Numbered from the stretch's first letter, positions 35,160-45,168 are shown. The stretch is DNA of 64,000 nucleotides from Actinopolymorpha rutila (GCF_013407855.1 NZ_JACBZH010000001.1:4650001-4714000); one strand, 5' to 3'. A program made the numbers and translations. The notes: generated by a model from the letters alone, not told the origin.

Positions 35160-36397
35160 CAGGCGACTCCCTCGAAGCGGGGCGCCAGCAGGCGGGACAG
35201 GTCGTAGCCGATGCGTTCGAAGCGGTCCGGGTGCGGCGGGTAGCCGTCGGCGCGGACCAGCCGGTCGCCGCGCAGGACGAAGATCGGCTCCAGCTCCACG
35301 ACGTCGCCCTCGACCCGGCCCGGCACCGCGCAGATCTCGCGTACGCGCCGCCGGCCGCTCTCGATCAGCTGGGTGTGCACCACGATGTCCACCGCGCCGG
35401 CCACCGTCGGAACGACGAACCGGGAGCCGATGTTCTCCCCCGCGAGCAGCGGAAGCGTGCACATCTTGGTGATCGCCTCGCGGGCGGAGTTGGCGTGGAT
35501 GGTGCACATGCCCGGCAGCCCGGAGTTGAGCGCGATCAGCAGGTCGAGGCACTCTTCGGCGCGAACCTCGCCGACGATGATCCGGCTGGGCCGCATCCGC
35601 AACGCTTCCTTGACGAGGTTGCGGAGCCGGATCTCGCCGGTGCCCTCGAGGTTGGACTGCCGGGTCTGCATCGGCACCCAGTCGGGCAGCGGGATCTTCA
35701 GCTCGAAGACCTCCTCGCAGCTGACGATCCGCTCCCGTGGCGGCACCGCCGCGCCGAGGCAGTTGAGCAACGTGGTCTTGCCGGCCTGGGTGCCGCCCGC
35801 GACCAGGACGTTGAGCCCGGCGACGACGCAGGCCTCCAGGAAGTGCGCGCCCTGCGTGCTGAGTGTGCCCAGCGCGACCAGGTCCTCCAGGTGGGTGGCC
35901 CGCACCACGAACTTGCGGATGTTGACCGCCCAGTGCGTGCGGGTGATGTCGGGGATCACCACGTGCAACCGGCTGCCGTCGGGCAGCATCGCGTCGACGA
36001 ACGGAGTGGAGAAGTCGATCCGGCGCCCGGTGGTCTTGAGCATCCGCTCGACCAGGTCGCGCACCTCGTCGCTGGTGAGCACCGTGGTGGTGAGCTCGGA
36101 ACGGCCGTTGCGGGCGATGAACACCTTCGAGGGCTGGTTGATCCAGATCTCCTCGATGGTGGGGTCGTCGAGGTATTTCTGCAGCGGGCCGAACCCGGCG
36201 ATGGCGTTGAACACCTCGCGCGCGACCTCGCGCTGGTCGCCCAGCGGAGGCAGCGTGGCCACCAGTGTGCGCTCGTCGTAGCGAAGGATGACCTGGTCGA
36301 TGATGCGGCGAATGGCGCCCGGCTCCTTGAGGGGGTCGAGCCCTTCCCTGCGGACCTTCTCGCGCACCTCGGAGTCGATGATGTCGACCGCACTCAT
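35159..36397 (-). CDS. tadA: Tad/Flp pilus secretion ATPase TadA (CpaF)
   Basis: 412 residues. The core has Walker A GGTQAGKTTLLN (about 200-211), the Asp and His boxes, and Walker B region RPSRIIVGEVRAEECLDLL, as in CpaF-family hexameric ATPases. The N-terminal domain (GFGPLQKYLDDPTIEEIWINQPSKVFI) is typical. It powers pilus assembly and is the first gene of a seven-gene coupled operon; no TadZ, outer-membrane secretin or prepilin peptidase gene is in this window. Confidence 0.92.
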   Translation of the reverse strand: MSAVDIIDSEVREKVRREGLDPLKEPGAIRRIIDQVILRYDERTLVATLPPLGDQREVAREVFNAIAGFGPLQKYLDDPTIEEIWINQPSKVFIARNGRSELTTTVLTSDEVRDLVERMLKTTGRRIDFSTPFVDAMLPDGSRLHVVIPDITRTHWAVNIRKFVVRATHLEDLVALGTLSTQGAHFLEACVVAGLNVLVAGGTQAGKTTLLNCLGAAVPPRERIVSCEEVFELKIPLPDWVPMQTRQSNLEGTGEIRLRNLVKEALRMRPSRIIVGEVRAEECLDLLIALNSGLPGMCTIHANSAREAITKMCTLPLLAGENIGSRFVVPTVAGAVDIVVHTQLIESGRRRVREICAVPGRVEGDVVELEPIFVLRGDRLVRADGYPPHPDRFERIGYDLSRLLAPRFEGVA

Positions 36398-36603
36398 GTC
36401 TTCCCAGCACCCCGCGCCACTAGCACGTCTACATCCCGGTCAGCGGTCTTGATCTCAAAGCCGCTCGTGGATTGTGTCATGTGCCGAACGGGACCGCGAA
36501 CGGTTGTCCACAGGCCCTCCGGACGTACTGCGAACCGTCACCGTGCGGTCGCCGGCTGGTCCGCGAACAACGTCCGAGCCAACTGTGCAGCCCTGCGTGC
36601 CCG

Positions 36604-36699
36604 GTCGGCGGACCGCCTCGGTCGGCGGACGGCCTCAGTTGGCGGACAGCGCCTAGTTGGCGGACAGCGCCTAGTTGGCGGACAGCGCCTAGTTGGCGG
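36604..36699. repeat. 18-bp tandem repeats at the 3' end of the NAD-GDH gene
   Basis: Three exact units TTGGCGGACAGCGCCTAG (36639-36656, 36657-36674, 36675-36692), a partial unit to 36699, and two degenerate units before them from about 36604. Read on the minus strand in the dehydrogenase frame each unit encodes Ala-Leu-Ser-Ala-Asn-stop, so the true stop is followed by in-frame stops every six codons. The remaining 36,398-36,603 gap to tadA holds nothing else I can identify. Confidence 0.9.
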
Positions 36700-39600
36700 T
36701 CGGGAGCAGGCGGCGGACGACGCGGAGCCCGACCGACAGCCGGGCCAGGTCGGCGACGTCGCCCTCCACGATCTCGCCGAGGGTCGACCGGGTGCGGGTG
36801 ACCAGCGCCCGGTCGCGTTCTGCCCAGGCCGCCACCCGCTCTTCCGGCTCGGCGTCGTCGGGCGTCACGGACAACGCGTCCAGGGTCAGCTGGGCGTGGA
36901 CGTTGTGCAGGTCGTCGCGCAGCGTCGCCCGGGCCGTGGTCTGCCAGCGGTCCGGCCGGGGCAGGGCGAGGATGCGTTCGAGCAGCCGGCCCAGCTCCAG
37001 GCGTTCGCCCAGGATGAAGTGCACCCGGGCCACGTCCATCAGGTCGACGCCGGTGCGTTTGGCGGTCTCCACGATGCCCAGTCCGGCGTACGTCGGGGCC
37101 AGCGCGGCGACCCGGGTGGCCAGCTCCTCCGGCACCCCCGCCTCGACGTACCCGTGCAGCCGGCCCTCGAACAGCGTCCGCTCGCGACCGGTCAGCACGT
37201 CCGGCAGCGTCTCCGAAAGCTCGCGCATCCCCGCGGCGAAGAACTCGATCGTGGCCGCGACGTCCATCGGCGGCCGGCGGTTCTGGACGAACCACCGGCT
37301 GGCGCGTTCGGCGATCGTGCGCGCCTCCAGCCGCATGCGCACCTGCATCCCGGACTCGATCCGGTTGTCCAGCCGCTGGATCTCGGCGAAGATCTCGTCC
37401 GCCCCGAAGATGGCCCTGGCGGCCACGTGGGCGCGCGCCAGCTCCTCCGCCGGCGCACCGGTCTCCAGGGACAGCCGCGGATAGAACGTCATCCCGGCCA
37501 TGTTGACCATCCGGTTGACCACCTGCGTGGTGATGATCTCCCGGCGCAGCGGGTGCTCGGCCATCTGTGCCTGGAAGCGTTTCCGCATCGGCTCGGGGAA
37601 GTAGGCCACCAGCTCGGCGTTGAGGTACGGGTCGTCGGGCAGCGAGGTGCCCAGCAGCTCACTCGCCAGCACGACCTTGGTGTACGCGAAGAGCACGGCG
37701 AGCTCGGGCGCGGTGAGCCCGCCGCCCTGCGCCTGGCGTTCGCGGAACTGCTTGGGGTTGGGCAGGAACTCCAGCTCCCGGTCGATCAGCCCGAGTTTCT
37801 CCAGCCGGCGGATCCAGTCGGCGTGCACGTGCATCAGCGCCTTGGAGCCGGCCGCGGCGTTCTGCAGGGCGACGTTCTGCTGGTAGTTGTCGTCCAGGAC
37901 GAGCTGCGCGACCTCGTCGGTCATCCCGGCCAGCATCTCGTTGCGCTGCTTGCCGGTCAGGTCGCCCTCCTGCACCAGCCGGTCCAGCAGCACCTTGATG
38001 TTGACCTCGTGGTCGGAGGTGTCCACGCCCGCGGAGTTGTCGATGAAGTCGGTGGTGAGCTTGCCGCCCTGCTGGGCGTACTCGATCCGGCCGAGCTGGG
38101 TGAGGCCGAGGTTGCCGCCCTCGCCCACACAGGCGGCACGCAACTGGCGGCCGTTGACTCGAACCGCGTCGTTGGCCTTGTCGCCGGCGTCGGCCTGGGA
38201 CTCGGCGGACGCCTTGACGTAGGTGCCGATGCCGCCGTTCCACAGCAGGTCGACCGGCGCGGTGAGGATGGCGCGGATCAGCTCGCTGGGGGTGAGCGCG
38301 TCGACGTTGCGGGCGATGCCGAGCGAGGCGCGGACCTGCGGGCTGAGCGGGATCGACTTCGCCGTCCGGCGGTAGACCCCTCCCCCGGTGCTGATCAGGT
38401 CGCGGTCGTAGTCGGCCCAGCTCGACCTCGGCAGGTCGAACAGCCGCCGGCGTTCGTCGTAGGACGTGTCCGGGTCGGGATCGGGGTCGAGGAAGATGTG
38501 CCGGTGGTCGAAGGCCGCGACCAGGCGGGTGTGCCGCGAGCACAGCATGCCGTTGCCGAAGACGTCACCGGACATGTCGCCGACGCCCACGCAGGTGAAG
38601 TCCTCGTGCTGGCAGTCCCGCCCCAGCTCGCGGAAGTGCCGCTTGACCGACTCCCACGCCCCGCGCGCGGTGATGCCCATCGCCTTGTGGTCGTAGCCGT
38701 CGGAGCCGCCGGAGGCGAACGCGTCGCCGAGCCAGAAGCCGTAGGACTTCGCCACGTCGTTGGCGATGTCGGAGAAGCTCGCGGTGCCCTTGTCGGCGGC
38801 AACCACGAGGTAGGCGTCGTCGCCGTCGTGGCGTACGACGTCGGCCGGCGGGATCACCTCGCCCCGCCGGAGGTTGTCGGTGATGTCCAGCAGCCCGCTG
38901 ATGAACGTGCGGTAGGACGCGACCCCTTCGGCCATCCAGGCGTCGCGGTCGGCCGGGTCGGGTAGCTGCTTGCAGAAGAACCCGCCCTTGGCGCCGACCG
39001 GCACGATCACGGTGTTCTTCACCATCTGCGCCTTGGCCAGGCCGAGCACCTCGGTACGGAAGTCCTCGCGACGGTCGGACCAGCGCAGCCCACCACGGGC
39101 CACCGGGCCGAACCGCAGGTGCACGCCCTCAACCCGCGGGGAGTAGACCCAGATCTCGTACTGCGGCCGCGGCTCGGGCAGCTCCGGGTTGGACCGCGGG
39201 TCGAGCTTGAACGAGATGTACGGCTTGGGCTCGCCGTCGGTGTCACGCTGGAAGTAGTTGGTCCGCAGCGTGGTGCGGACGAGGTTGAGCAGGGAACGCA
39301 GGATGCGGTCGTGGTCCAGGCTCACCACGTCGTCCAGGCCCGACTCGATCCGCTCGACCAGCTCCGTGGCCTGCTTGTCGCGCGCCTTCGGGTCCTGGTC
39401 GGCGCGCGGGTCGAACCGCGCCTCGAACAGGCTGACCAGCAGGCAGGCCAGGTCGACGTTGGCGGTGAGGGCGTCCTCGATGTAGCTCTGGCTGAACGTC
39501 GACCCCGACTGGCGCATGTACTTCGCGTACGCACGAAGGATGCTCGCCTGCCGCCAGTCCAGCCCGGCCCGCAGCACCAGCGCGTTGAACCCGTCGCTCT

Positions 39601-41587
39601 CGGCCCGGCCGGACCACACCGCGGCGAACGCGTCCTGGAACAGCTCCCGGATCGCCGCGGCCGGCGCCCCGACCACCGCGGCGTCGTAGACCAGCCCGAA
39701 GTCGTAGATCCAGGCCCGCCGGTGGTCGGCGGTCTCGATCTCGTACGGGCGCTCGTCGATGACCTCCACGCCCATCCGGGTGAGCCGGGGCAGTACGTCG
39801 GACAGCGACAGGCTCTGCCCCGTGCGGTAGATCTTGAACCGGCGTTCGTTCGACGCGGCGTCGACCGGCTCGTACAACGACAGGCCCAGGCCGCCCTCGG
39901 CGGGCAGCTCCTCCAGCCGGAGCAGGTCGGCCACGCCGGTCCGGGCGGGGAAGTCGTCGCGGTAGGCGACCGGGAACGCCTCGTCGTAGCGGTGCAGCAG
40001 CCGCGCGGCCTCCGCCTCGCCCACCTGGTCGTTGAGCGCGTCGGCGAAGTCGTCGGACCAGGTGCGGGTGGCCTGGGACAGCTGCTCCTCCACCTCGGCC
40101 ACGTCGAGGTCGGGGATCACGGCGCCGCGCGGCATCCGGATCACGAAGTGCAGCCGGGCCAGCACCGACTCCGACAGCCGCAGCGCGAAGTCGATGGTCT
40201 CCCCGCCGTAGGCGGAAAGGAGGAGCCGCTGCAGTTCCAGGCGTACGTCGGTGGAGAACCGGTCGCGCGGGAGGTAGACCAGGCAGGAGACGTAGCGGCC
40301 GTAGTCGTCGCGGCGTACGAACAACCGCAGCCGGCGGCGTTCCTGGAGGTACAGGACGGCCATCACGGTCGGGAGGAGTTCCTCCGCCGACACCTGGAAC
40401 AGCTCGTCGCGCGGATAGGTCTCCAGAATGTCCAGCAGCACCTTGCCGGAGTGGGAGTCGGTGGAGAAGCCCGAGCGCTCGAGCACCTCCGCCGTCCGGG
40501 CCCGCAGGACGGGGATGCGGCGCACGCTCTGGGTGTAGACCGCGGAGGTGAACAGCCCGAGGAAGCGGCGTTCGCCCACCACCTCACCGGACTCGTCGAA
40601 GGTCTTGATGCCGATGTAGTCGAGGTAGGCCGGCCGGTGCACCGTGGAGCGGGAGTTGGCCTTGGTGAGGATGAGGAGCCGCTTCTCCTTGGCCTTGGTG
40701 CGCACCTCCGGCGGCATCTGCCGGAACGACCGGGTCGAACGCGGGTCGGAGCGCAGGATGCCGAGCCCCTTGCCGGGGACGGCACGCATCACGGAGTCGC
40801 CGTCCGGTGTCTCGTGCAGGGTGTACTCGCGGTAGCCGAGGAAGGTGAAGTGGTTGTCGGCCAGCCAGGTCAGCAGCTCCCGGGTGTCGGCGATCTCCTG
40901 CTCGGGCAGCGGCGGCGGGTTGGTGGCGAGGTCCTCCACCACCTCCAGGGCGCGGGCCTGCAGCTTCTCCCAGTCCTCCACCGACTCGCGTACGTCGTTG
41001 AGGACCCGGCGCAGGTCGGCCTCGATCTGCACCAGGTCGTCGGGGTCGCTCACCCGGTCGATCTCGACGTGGATCCACGACTCCGCCACCAGGTCGGGCT
41101 CGCGCCGGCCGGGCGCGGTCGCCGGGGTGCCGTTGTAGCCGCCCTCGACGCCGAGCAGCTTGCCGGTGATCTCCCGGTGCACGGTGACCTGCGGGTGGAC
41201 GACGAGGTGGATGCCGTGGTTGCGCCGGGACAGCTCCATCGTCACCGAGTCGACGAGGAACGGCATGTCGTCGGTGACCACCTCCACCACGGTGTGGCTG
41301 CACGACCAGCCGTGCTCCTCGACCGTGGGGGTGAAGACGTTGACCGCGGCGGTGCCCTGCGGGCGCTCCTGCGCCAGGCGGTAGTGGCTGCGGGCGGCGC
41401 CATAGACGTCCACCGGGTCGCGGTGGAGCAGGTCCTCGGCGGAGACGTGGCGGTAGTAGATGGCCAGCAGCCGCTCCACCTGGTCAGGTGGCAGCGCCCC
41501 GGCCGAACGACTGTGCTCGGCGACCTTGGCGGCATCGGCCAGGATCGCGTCCTTGGCGTCGTCCCACTTGCTGCCGGTGACGGTCAT
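36689..41587 (-). CDS. gdh: NAD-specific glutamate dehydrogenase, large (~180 kDa) type
   Basis: 1632 residues, matching the L_180 class found in Streptomyces and Pseudomonas. The N-terminal half has ACT-like regulatory segments (VVTDDMPFLVDSVTMELSR); the catalytic core begins near 700 and has IVPVGAKGGFFCKQLP (Lys near 862) and the NAD-binding region. It converts glutamate to 2-oxoglutarate with NAD, mainly catabolic, and may work with pruA (43356-44981), whose product is glutamate. The stop lies inside an 18-bp tandem repeat. The gene is divergent from the DUF2505 gene across 275 bp in which I see no clear operator. Confidence 0.95.
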   Translation of the reverse strand: MTVTGSKWDDAKDAILADAAKVAEHSRSAGALPPDQVERLLAIYYRHVSAEDLLHRDPVDVYGAARSHYRLAQERPQGTAAVNVFTPTVEEHGWSCSHTVVEVVTDDMPFLVDSVTMELSRRNHGIHLVVHPQVTVHREITGKLLGVEGGYNGTPATAPGRREPDLVAESWIHVEIDRVSDPDDLVQIEADLRRVLNDVRESVEDWEKLQARALEVVEDLATNPPPLPEQEIADTRELLTWLADNHFTFLGYREYTLHETPDGDSVMRAVPGKGLGILRSDPRSTRSFRQMPPEVRTKAKEKRLLILTKANSRSTVHRPAYLDYIGIKTFDESGEVVGERRFLGLFTSAVYTQSVRRIPVLRARTAEVLERSGFSTDSHSGKVLLDILETYPRDELFQVSAEELLPTVMAVLYLQERRRLRLFVRRDDYGRYVSCLVYLPRDRFSTDVRLELQRLLLSAYGGETIDFALRLSESVLARLHFVIRMPRGAVIPDLDVAEVEEQLSQATRTWSDDFADALNDQVGEAEAARLLHRYDEAFPVAYRDDFPARTGVADLLRLEELPAEGGLGLSLYEPVDAASNERRFKIYRTGQSLSLSDVLPRLTRMGVEVIDERPYEIETADHRRAWIYDFGLVYDAAVVGAPAAAIRELFQDAFAAVWSGRAESDGFNALVLRAGLDWRQASILRAYAKYMRQSGSTFSQSYIEDALTANVDLACLLVSLFEARFDPRADQDPKARDKQATELVERIESGLDDVVSLDHDRILRSLLNLVRTTLRTNYFQRDTDGEPKPYISFKLDPRSNPELPEPRPQYEIWVYSPRVEGVHLRFGPVARGGLRWSDRREDFRTEVLGLAKAQMVKNTVIVPVGAKGGFFCKQLPDPADRDAWMAEGVASYRTFISGLLDITDNLRRGEVIPPADVVRHDGDDAYLVVAADKGTASFSDIANDVAKSYGFWLGDAFASGGSDGYDHKAMGITARGAWESVKRHFRELGRDCQHEDFTCVGVGDMSGDVFGNGMLCSRHTRLVAAFDHRHIFLDPDPDPDTSYDERRRLFDLPRSSWADYDRDLISTGGGVYRRTAKSIPLSPQVRASLGIARNVDALTPSELIRAILTAPVDLLWNGGIGTYVKASAESQADAGDKANDAVRVNGRQLRAACVGEGGNLGLTQLGRIEYAQQGGKLTTDFIDNSAGVDTSDHEVNIKVLLDRLVQEGDLTGKQRNEMLAGMTDEVAQLVLDDNYQQNVALQNAAAGSKALMHVHADWIRRLEKLGLIDRELEFLPNPKQFRERQAQGGGLTAPELAVLFAYTKVVLASELLGTSLPDDPYLNAELVAYFPEPMRKRFQAQMAEHPLRREIITTQVVNRMVNMAGMTFYPRLSLETGAPAEELARAHVAARAIFGADEIFAEIQRLDNRIESGMQVRMRLEARTIAERASRWFVQNRRPPMDVAATIEFFAAGMRELSETLPDVLTGRERTLFEGRLHGYVEAGVPEELATRVAALAPTYAGLGIVETAKRTGVDLMDVARVHFILGERLELGRLLERILALPRPDRWQTTARATLRDDLHNVHAQLTLDALSVTPDDAEPEERVAAWAERDRALVTRTRSTLGEIVEGDVADLARLSVGLRVVRRLLPTAN

Positions 41588-41862
41588 GACCTCGCCTTGC
41601 CCATCTGTCCACCGGAGCCACGGCAGGCGCCGGGGCCGTACTCCGTCGTACGGGCCTCTCCGACCCTAATCCCTGACCGCTCCGGCCGAGGAGGCATGGG
41701 GCGGGATGAATCCGGCGGACCGCGCATCGCGGGCGTACAGGTCGGACAAAGGGGGCTCCGGTCGCCCCTCCACGTGCCTCGTCGTGCCCTCGTCGTGCCC
41801 TCTATGTGGCTCGTGGTGCCTCGTTGTCGGCATTGGCACCGATCTTCGTGTTGGATCTCACC

Positions 41863-42366
41863 ATGGACCTTCATCGGGAATGCAGCTACGCGGCTCCGCC
41901 GGACACCGTGTTCGCCATGCTGACCAACGAGAGCTTCATCCGGCACCGGGTGGAGAAGGCGCACGCGCTGAGCTACGACATCGACGTACGCGACGGCGAC
42001 GGCGGCGGCGCCCGCACGACCACCCACCAGGAGCTGCCCGCGAAGGTGCCCGACTTCGTCCGGAAGTTCGTCGGCGAGCGGATCGAGCTGGACGAGGTGA
42101 TCGACTGGGGTCCCCCCAGCCCGGACGGGTCCCGCACCGGCGACCTGAAGGTCGACATCGCCAACGCGCCGGTCTCGATGCGCGGCAAGATCCGGCTGGT
42201 GCCCGACGCGGGCGGTTCGTCCACCAAGCAGATCGTGGAGGCCGACCTGAAGGCGACCGTCCCGATCATCGGGAAGAAGATCGAGCAGGCCGCCGCGCCC
42301 GCGGTGATGGCCGGCCTGGACGGCATGGAGGATCTCGGCCGCGACTGGCTGGCCAACCAGCGGTGA
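41863..42366 (+). CDS. DUF2505-domain protein
   Basis: 167 residues from ATG 41863. The pattern MDLHRECSYAAPPDTVFAMLTNESF and the later GRIELDEVIDW-like and QIVEADLKATVPIIGKKIEQ blocks fit DUF2505, an actinobacterial relative of the START/SRPBCC lipid-binding fold. Function is unknown. Its TGA overlaps the GTG of the next gene, so they are translationally coupled. Confidence 0.75.
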   Translation: MDLHRECSYAAPPDTVFAMLTNESFIRHRVEKAHALSYDIDVRDGDGGGARTTTHQELPAKVPDFVRKFVGERIELDEVIDWGPPSPDGSRTGDLKVDIANAPVSMRGKIRLVPDAGGSSTKQIVEADLKATVPIIGKKIEQAAAPAVMAGLDGMEDLGRDWLANQR

Positions 42367-42962
42367 CGTCGGAGACGTCCGAGACGTCAGGGACGTCCGA
42401 GACGGCGACATCCGGGACGGCGGGTGGCGCGGATCCGGCGGAGTCGATCCACCCGCCGCACCTGGAGACCTACGACCTGGTGGCCGGGGTCAACGTCGAC
42501 CGCGACGGCATCCCGCGGGCCCTCGACACCTGGCGGGTCACCGACTTCGGGCTGTACTTCTCCCGGCCGCTGACCGGCCACCCCACCATCGGCTGGATGC
42601 AGTCGTGGATCCTGCCCGGGCTGCACCTGCGGGTCAGCGACTTCCGGGCACACCCCGGCATGGTCCGGTCCGAGGACCACTACGTCGACGTCATGGCCAC
42701 GACCGTCCGGGGCCAGGTGTGGCGCACCGTCGACCACTACCTCGACATCCTGGTCCGCACCGGGGTGGACGCCCGGGTGGTCGACTCCGACGAGTTCGTC
42801 GCCGCGGTGGGCGCCGGCCTGCTCGGACCGGCCGACGCCGAACGCGCCCTGGAGGCGAGCTACACCGCGTACGCCGGGATCGTCGGGCACGGCCACGACG
42901 TGGACGCCTGGCTGCGAAGCCTCGGGATCGACCTCACCTGGGCGCCGCCCGAAGCAGGGTGA
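42363..42962 (+). CDS. DUF402-domain protein
   Basis: 199 residues from GTG 42363, in GTGA overlap with the previous stop. The first ~18 residues are a Thr/Ser/Glu repeat (TSETSETSGTSET); the DUF402 core follows: VNVDRDGIPRALDTWRV, GLYFSRPLTGHPTIGWMQSWILPGLHLRVSDF, then HYLDILVRTG. DUF402 proteins include nucleoside tri/diphosphate phosphatases and FomD-like hydrolases, but key residues cannot be checked here. The low-complexity lead may be an artefact of a slipped repeat. Confidence 0.7.
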   Translation: MTSETSETSGTSETATSGTAGGADPAESIHPPHLETYDLVAGVNVDRDGIPRALDTWRVTDFGLYFSRPLTGHPTIGWMQSWILPGLHLRVSDFRAHPGMVRSEDHYVDVMATTVRGQVWRTVDHYLDILVRTGVDARVVDSDEFVAAVGAGLLGPADAERALEASYTAYAGIVGHGHDVDAWLRSLGIDLTWAPPEAG

Positions 42963-43117
42963 GCCTGCACCGCGGCCCCCGCCCCGGCGGCCCGGTGGCC
43001 CCGCGCCCGTCACGCAGAGTCGGTTCGCGATCAGTACGGCGTGTCGACTCGGCGTCGACGGCCCTTGCTGCGAACGTGAGTTCCGCCCGGATTCCACCGA
43101 CGTGGGGAGGCCCGGCC

Positions 43118-43336
43118 ATGACCGACGCGACACGCGAGACGACCTACCAGTGCCCGACCTGCCGGCGGCTGGAGCTGTTCGTCCAGCCGCAGTGCGAGGA
43201 GGGCCACGGTGAGGGCTGCCCCGACTGGGCGTGCGTGATCTGCGGGACGGCGTTGTTCGTGGACACGTCGTTCGCCGACGGCGAGCAGGTCGAGGTGGAG
43301 AGGGTACGCGGCAGCAAGGCTCCGCGGGTCGCCTGA
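43118..43336 (+). CDS. Small zinc-ribbon-like protein
   Basis: 72 residues from ATG 43118 behind GGGGAGG. Cysteine pairs CPTC and CVIC (in WACVICG), with CEEGHGEGC between, could bind one or two zinc ions. The C-terminal tail is basic (GSKAPRVA). No family name is recognised; zinc ribbons of this size are common in actinobacteria as accessory nucleic-acid or protein binders. It is convergent with pruA. Confidence 0.7.
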   Translation: MTDATRETTYQCPTCRRLELFVQPQCEEGHGEGCPDWACVICGTALFVDTSFADGEQVEVERVRGSKAPRVA

Positions 43337-43355
43337 CTCCCCACCCGCCACAGCT

Positions 43356-44981
43356 CTAGCCCATGTGCGGGTAGCGGTGGTCGGTGGGCGGTACGAAGGT
43401 CTCCTTGACCGTCCGCGGGCTCACCCAGCGCACGAGGTTCCAGACCGACCCCGCCTTGTCGTTGGTCCCGCTGGCTCGAGCTCCACCGAACGGCTGTTGA
43501 CCCACCACCGCACCGGTCGGCTTGTCGTTCACGTAGAAGTTCCCGGCGGTGTAGCGCAGCCGCTCCCCCGCGGTGGCGACCGCCTGACGGTCCTGGGCGA
43601 TCACCGCGCCGGTGAGGCCGTACGGCGACGCGGTGTCCAGCGCCCCGATGACCTGTTCGTACGCGCTGTCCTCGTACACATGCACGCCGAGGATCGGCCC
43701 GAAGTACTCCGTGGTGAAGATCTCGTCGGTGGGGTCGTCGCAGGTCAGGACCGTCGGCCGGACGAAGTAGCCCACGCTGTCGTCGAGCGTCCCGCCGGCG
43801 ACGACGCTGATGGAGTCGGCCGCCTTGGCGCGTTCCAGCGCGGCGGCGTGCTTGGCGAACGCCCGCTCGTCGATGACCGCACCCATGAAGTTCGACAGGT
43901 CGGCGACGTCGCCCATCGTCAGCGCCTCGGTCTCGGCGGCGAGCTCGTCGGCGATCCGGTCCCACACGCTGCGTGGCACGTAGGCGCGGGAGGCTGCCGA
44001 GCACTTCTGTCCCTGGTACTCGAAGGCCCCGCGGATGAGCGCGGTGCGCAGCACGTCGGGGTCGGCGGAGGCGTGGGCCAGGATGAAGTCCTTACCACCG
44101 GTCTCGCCGACGATCCGCGGGTAGTTGTGGTAGCGGTCGAGGTGCTCGCCGACGCCGCGCCACAGCGTCCGGAACGTCGCGGTAGACCCGGTGAAGTGGA
44201 TGCCGGCCAGGCTCGGGTGGGCGAGCGCGACCCGGGACACCGCGAGCCCGTCACCGGGCAGCAGGTTGATCACACCGGGCGGCAGGCCCGCCTCCTCCAG
44301 CATCCGCATCGTGAAGTACGCGGCGAACGTCTGGGTGGGCGACGGCTTCCACAGGACGACGTTGCCCATCAGGGCGGGCGCGGTCGGCAGGTTGGCGGCG
44401 ATCGCGGTGAAGTTGAACGGCGTGACCGCGTAGACGAAGCCCTCCAGCGGCCGGTAGTCGAGGCGGTTCCACACCCCGGGCGAGGAGATCGGCTGCTCGG
44501 CGTGGATCTGCCGGGCGAAGTGCACGTTGAACCGCAGGAAGTCGATCAGCTCGCAGGCCGCGTCGATCTCGGCCTGCTGGACCGACTTGCTCTGGCCCAG
44601 CATCGTCGCGGCGTTCAGGGTGTCCCGCCAGGGACCGGCGGCCAGGTCGGCGGCCTTGAGGAAGATCGCGGCGCGGTCGTCGAAGGACATCGCCCGCCAC
44701 TCGTGCGCGGCGTCCTGGGTGGCCTTGACCGCGTCCTCGGCGTCCTGCTCGGTGGAGTTGTGCAACGTACCGAGCACGTGGGCGTGGTTGTGCGGCATCA
44801 CCACCGGAACGGGGTCGCCGCTGCCGGCGCGGGTCACCCCGCCGATGGTGGCGGTGAGCTCGACGTGGTCGCCTGCCAGCTCCGCCAGCCGGCGGGACAG
44901 GCTCGCGCGCTCGGCGCTCCCGGGTGCGTAGGACTTGACCGGCTCGTTGGCCGGCGGGGGTACCTGCGTGACGGCATCCAT
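43356..44981 (-). CDS. pruA: L-glutamate gamma-semialdehyde dehydrogenase (P5C dehydrogenase)
   Basis: 541 residues. Catalytic Glu293 is in RIVGETGGKDF and catalytic Cys327 in EYQGQKCSAASR. Family landmarks are GFVYAVTPFNFTAIAANLPTAPALMGN and GIHFTGSTATF. It oxidises glutamate semialdehyde, from proline, to glutamate with NAD. The usual partner proline dehydrogenase is not adjacent in this window. It is divergent from an APC permease that could import the amino acid (inference), and the glutamate formed could feed NAD-GDH upstream. Confidence 0.93.
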   Translation of the reverse strand: MDAVTQVPPPANEPVKSYAPGSAERASLSRRLAELAGDHVELTATIGGVTRAGSGDPVPVVMPHNHAHVLGTLHNSTEQDAEDAVKATQDAAHEWRAMSFDDRAAIFLKAADLAAGPWRDTLNAATMLGQSKSVQQAEIDAACELIDFLRFNVHFARQIHAEQPISSPGVWNRLDYRPLEGFVYAVTPFNFTAIAANLPTAPALMGNVVLWKPSPTQTFAAYFTMRMLEEAGLPPGVINLLPGDGLAVSRVALAHPSLAGIHFTGSTATFRTLWRGVGEHLDRYHNYPRIVGETGGKDFILAHASADPDVLRTALIRGAFEYQGQKCSAASRAYVPRSVWDRIADELAAETEALTMGDVADLSNFMGAVIDERAFAKHAAALERAKAADSISVVAGGTLDDSVGYFVRPTVLTCDDPTDEIFTTEYFGPILGVHVYEDSAYEQVIGALDTASPYGLTGAVIAQDRQAVATAGERLRYTAGNFYVNDKPTGAVVGQQPFGGARASGTNDKAGSVWNLVRWVSPRTVKETFVPPTDHRYPHMG

Positions 44982-45137
44982 CGATGGCTCCCGCGTCTTT
45001 GTGGGCGTGGACCAGGTTGGGGTGGGCCTCCCGGTCGGGGAGGTCCCAGCGCCATCGTCCCACCCGGAGTCCGGCCGCGGTCGGGGCGGGGACGAAGAAT
45101 CGCACCGCCCGATATCGTTCCCCCGAATCGATCAGTC

Positions 45138-45168
45138 CACAGCTCAGCCCACAGCTCAGCCCACAGCC
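45138..45168. repeat. 12-bp tandem repeat between pruA and APC permease genes
   Basis: CACAGCTCAGCC occurs twice exactly (45138-45149, 45150-45161), then a partial unit to 45168. It ends about 20 bp before the permease start, next to its GGAGG site, so copy number could alter promoter or leader spacing. Confidence 0.7.

Noticed and set aside
39119..41923. 934-codon plus-strand open frame antisense to NAD-GDH
   Set aside because: A shadow of the GC-rich dehydrogenase gene; no ribosome site and Arg/Val/Gly/Asp-biased composition.
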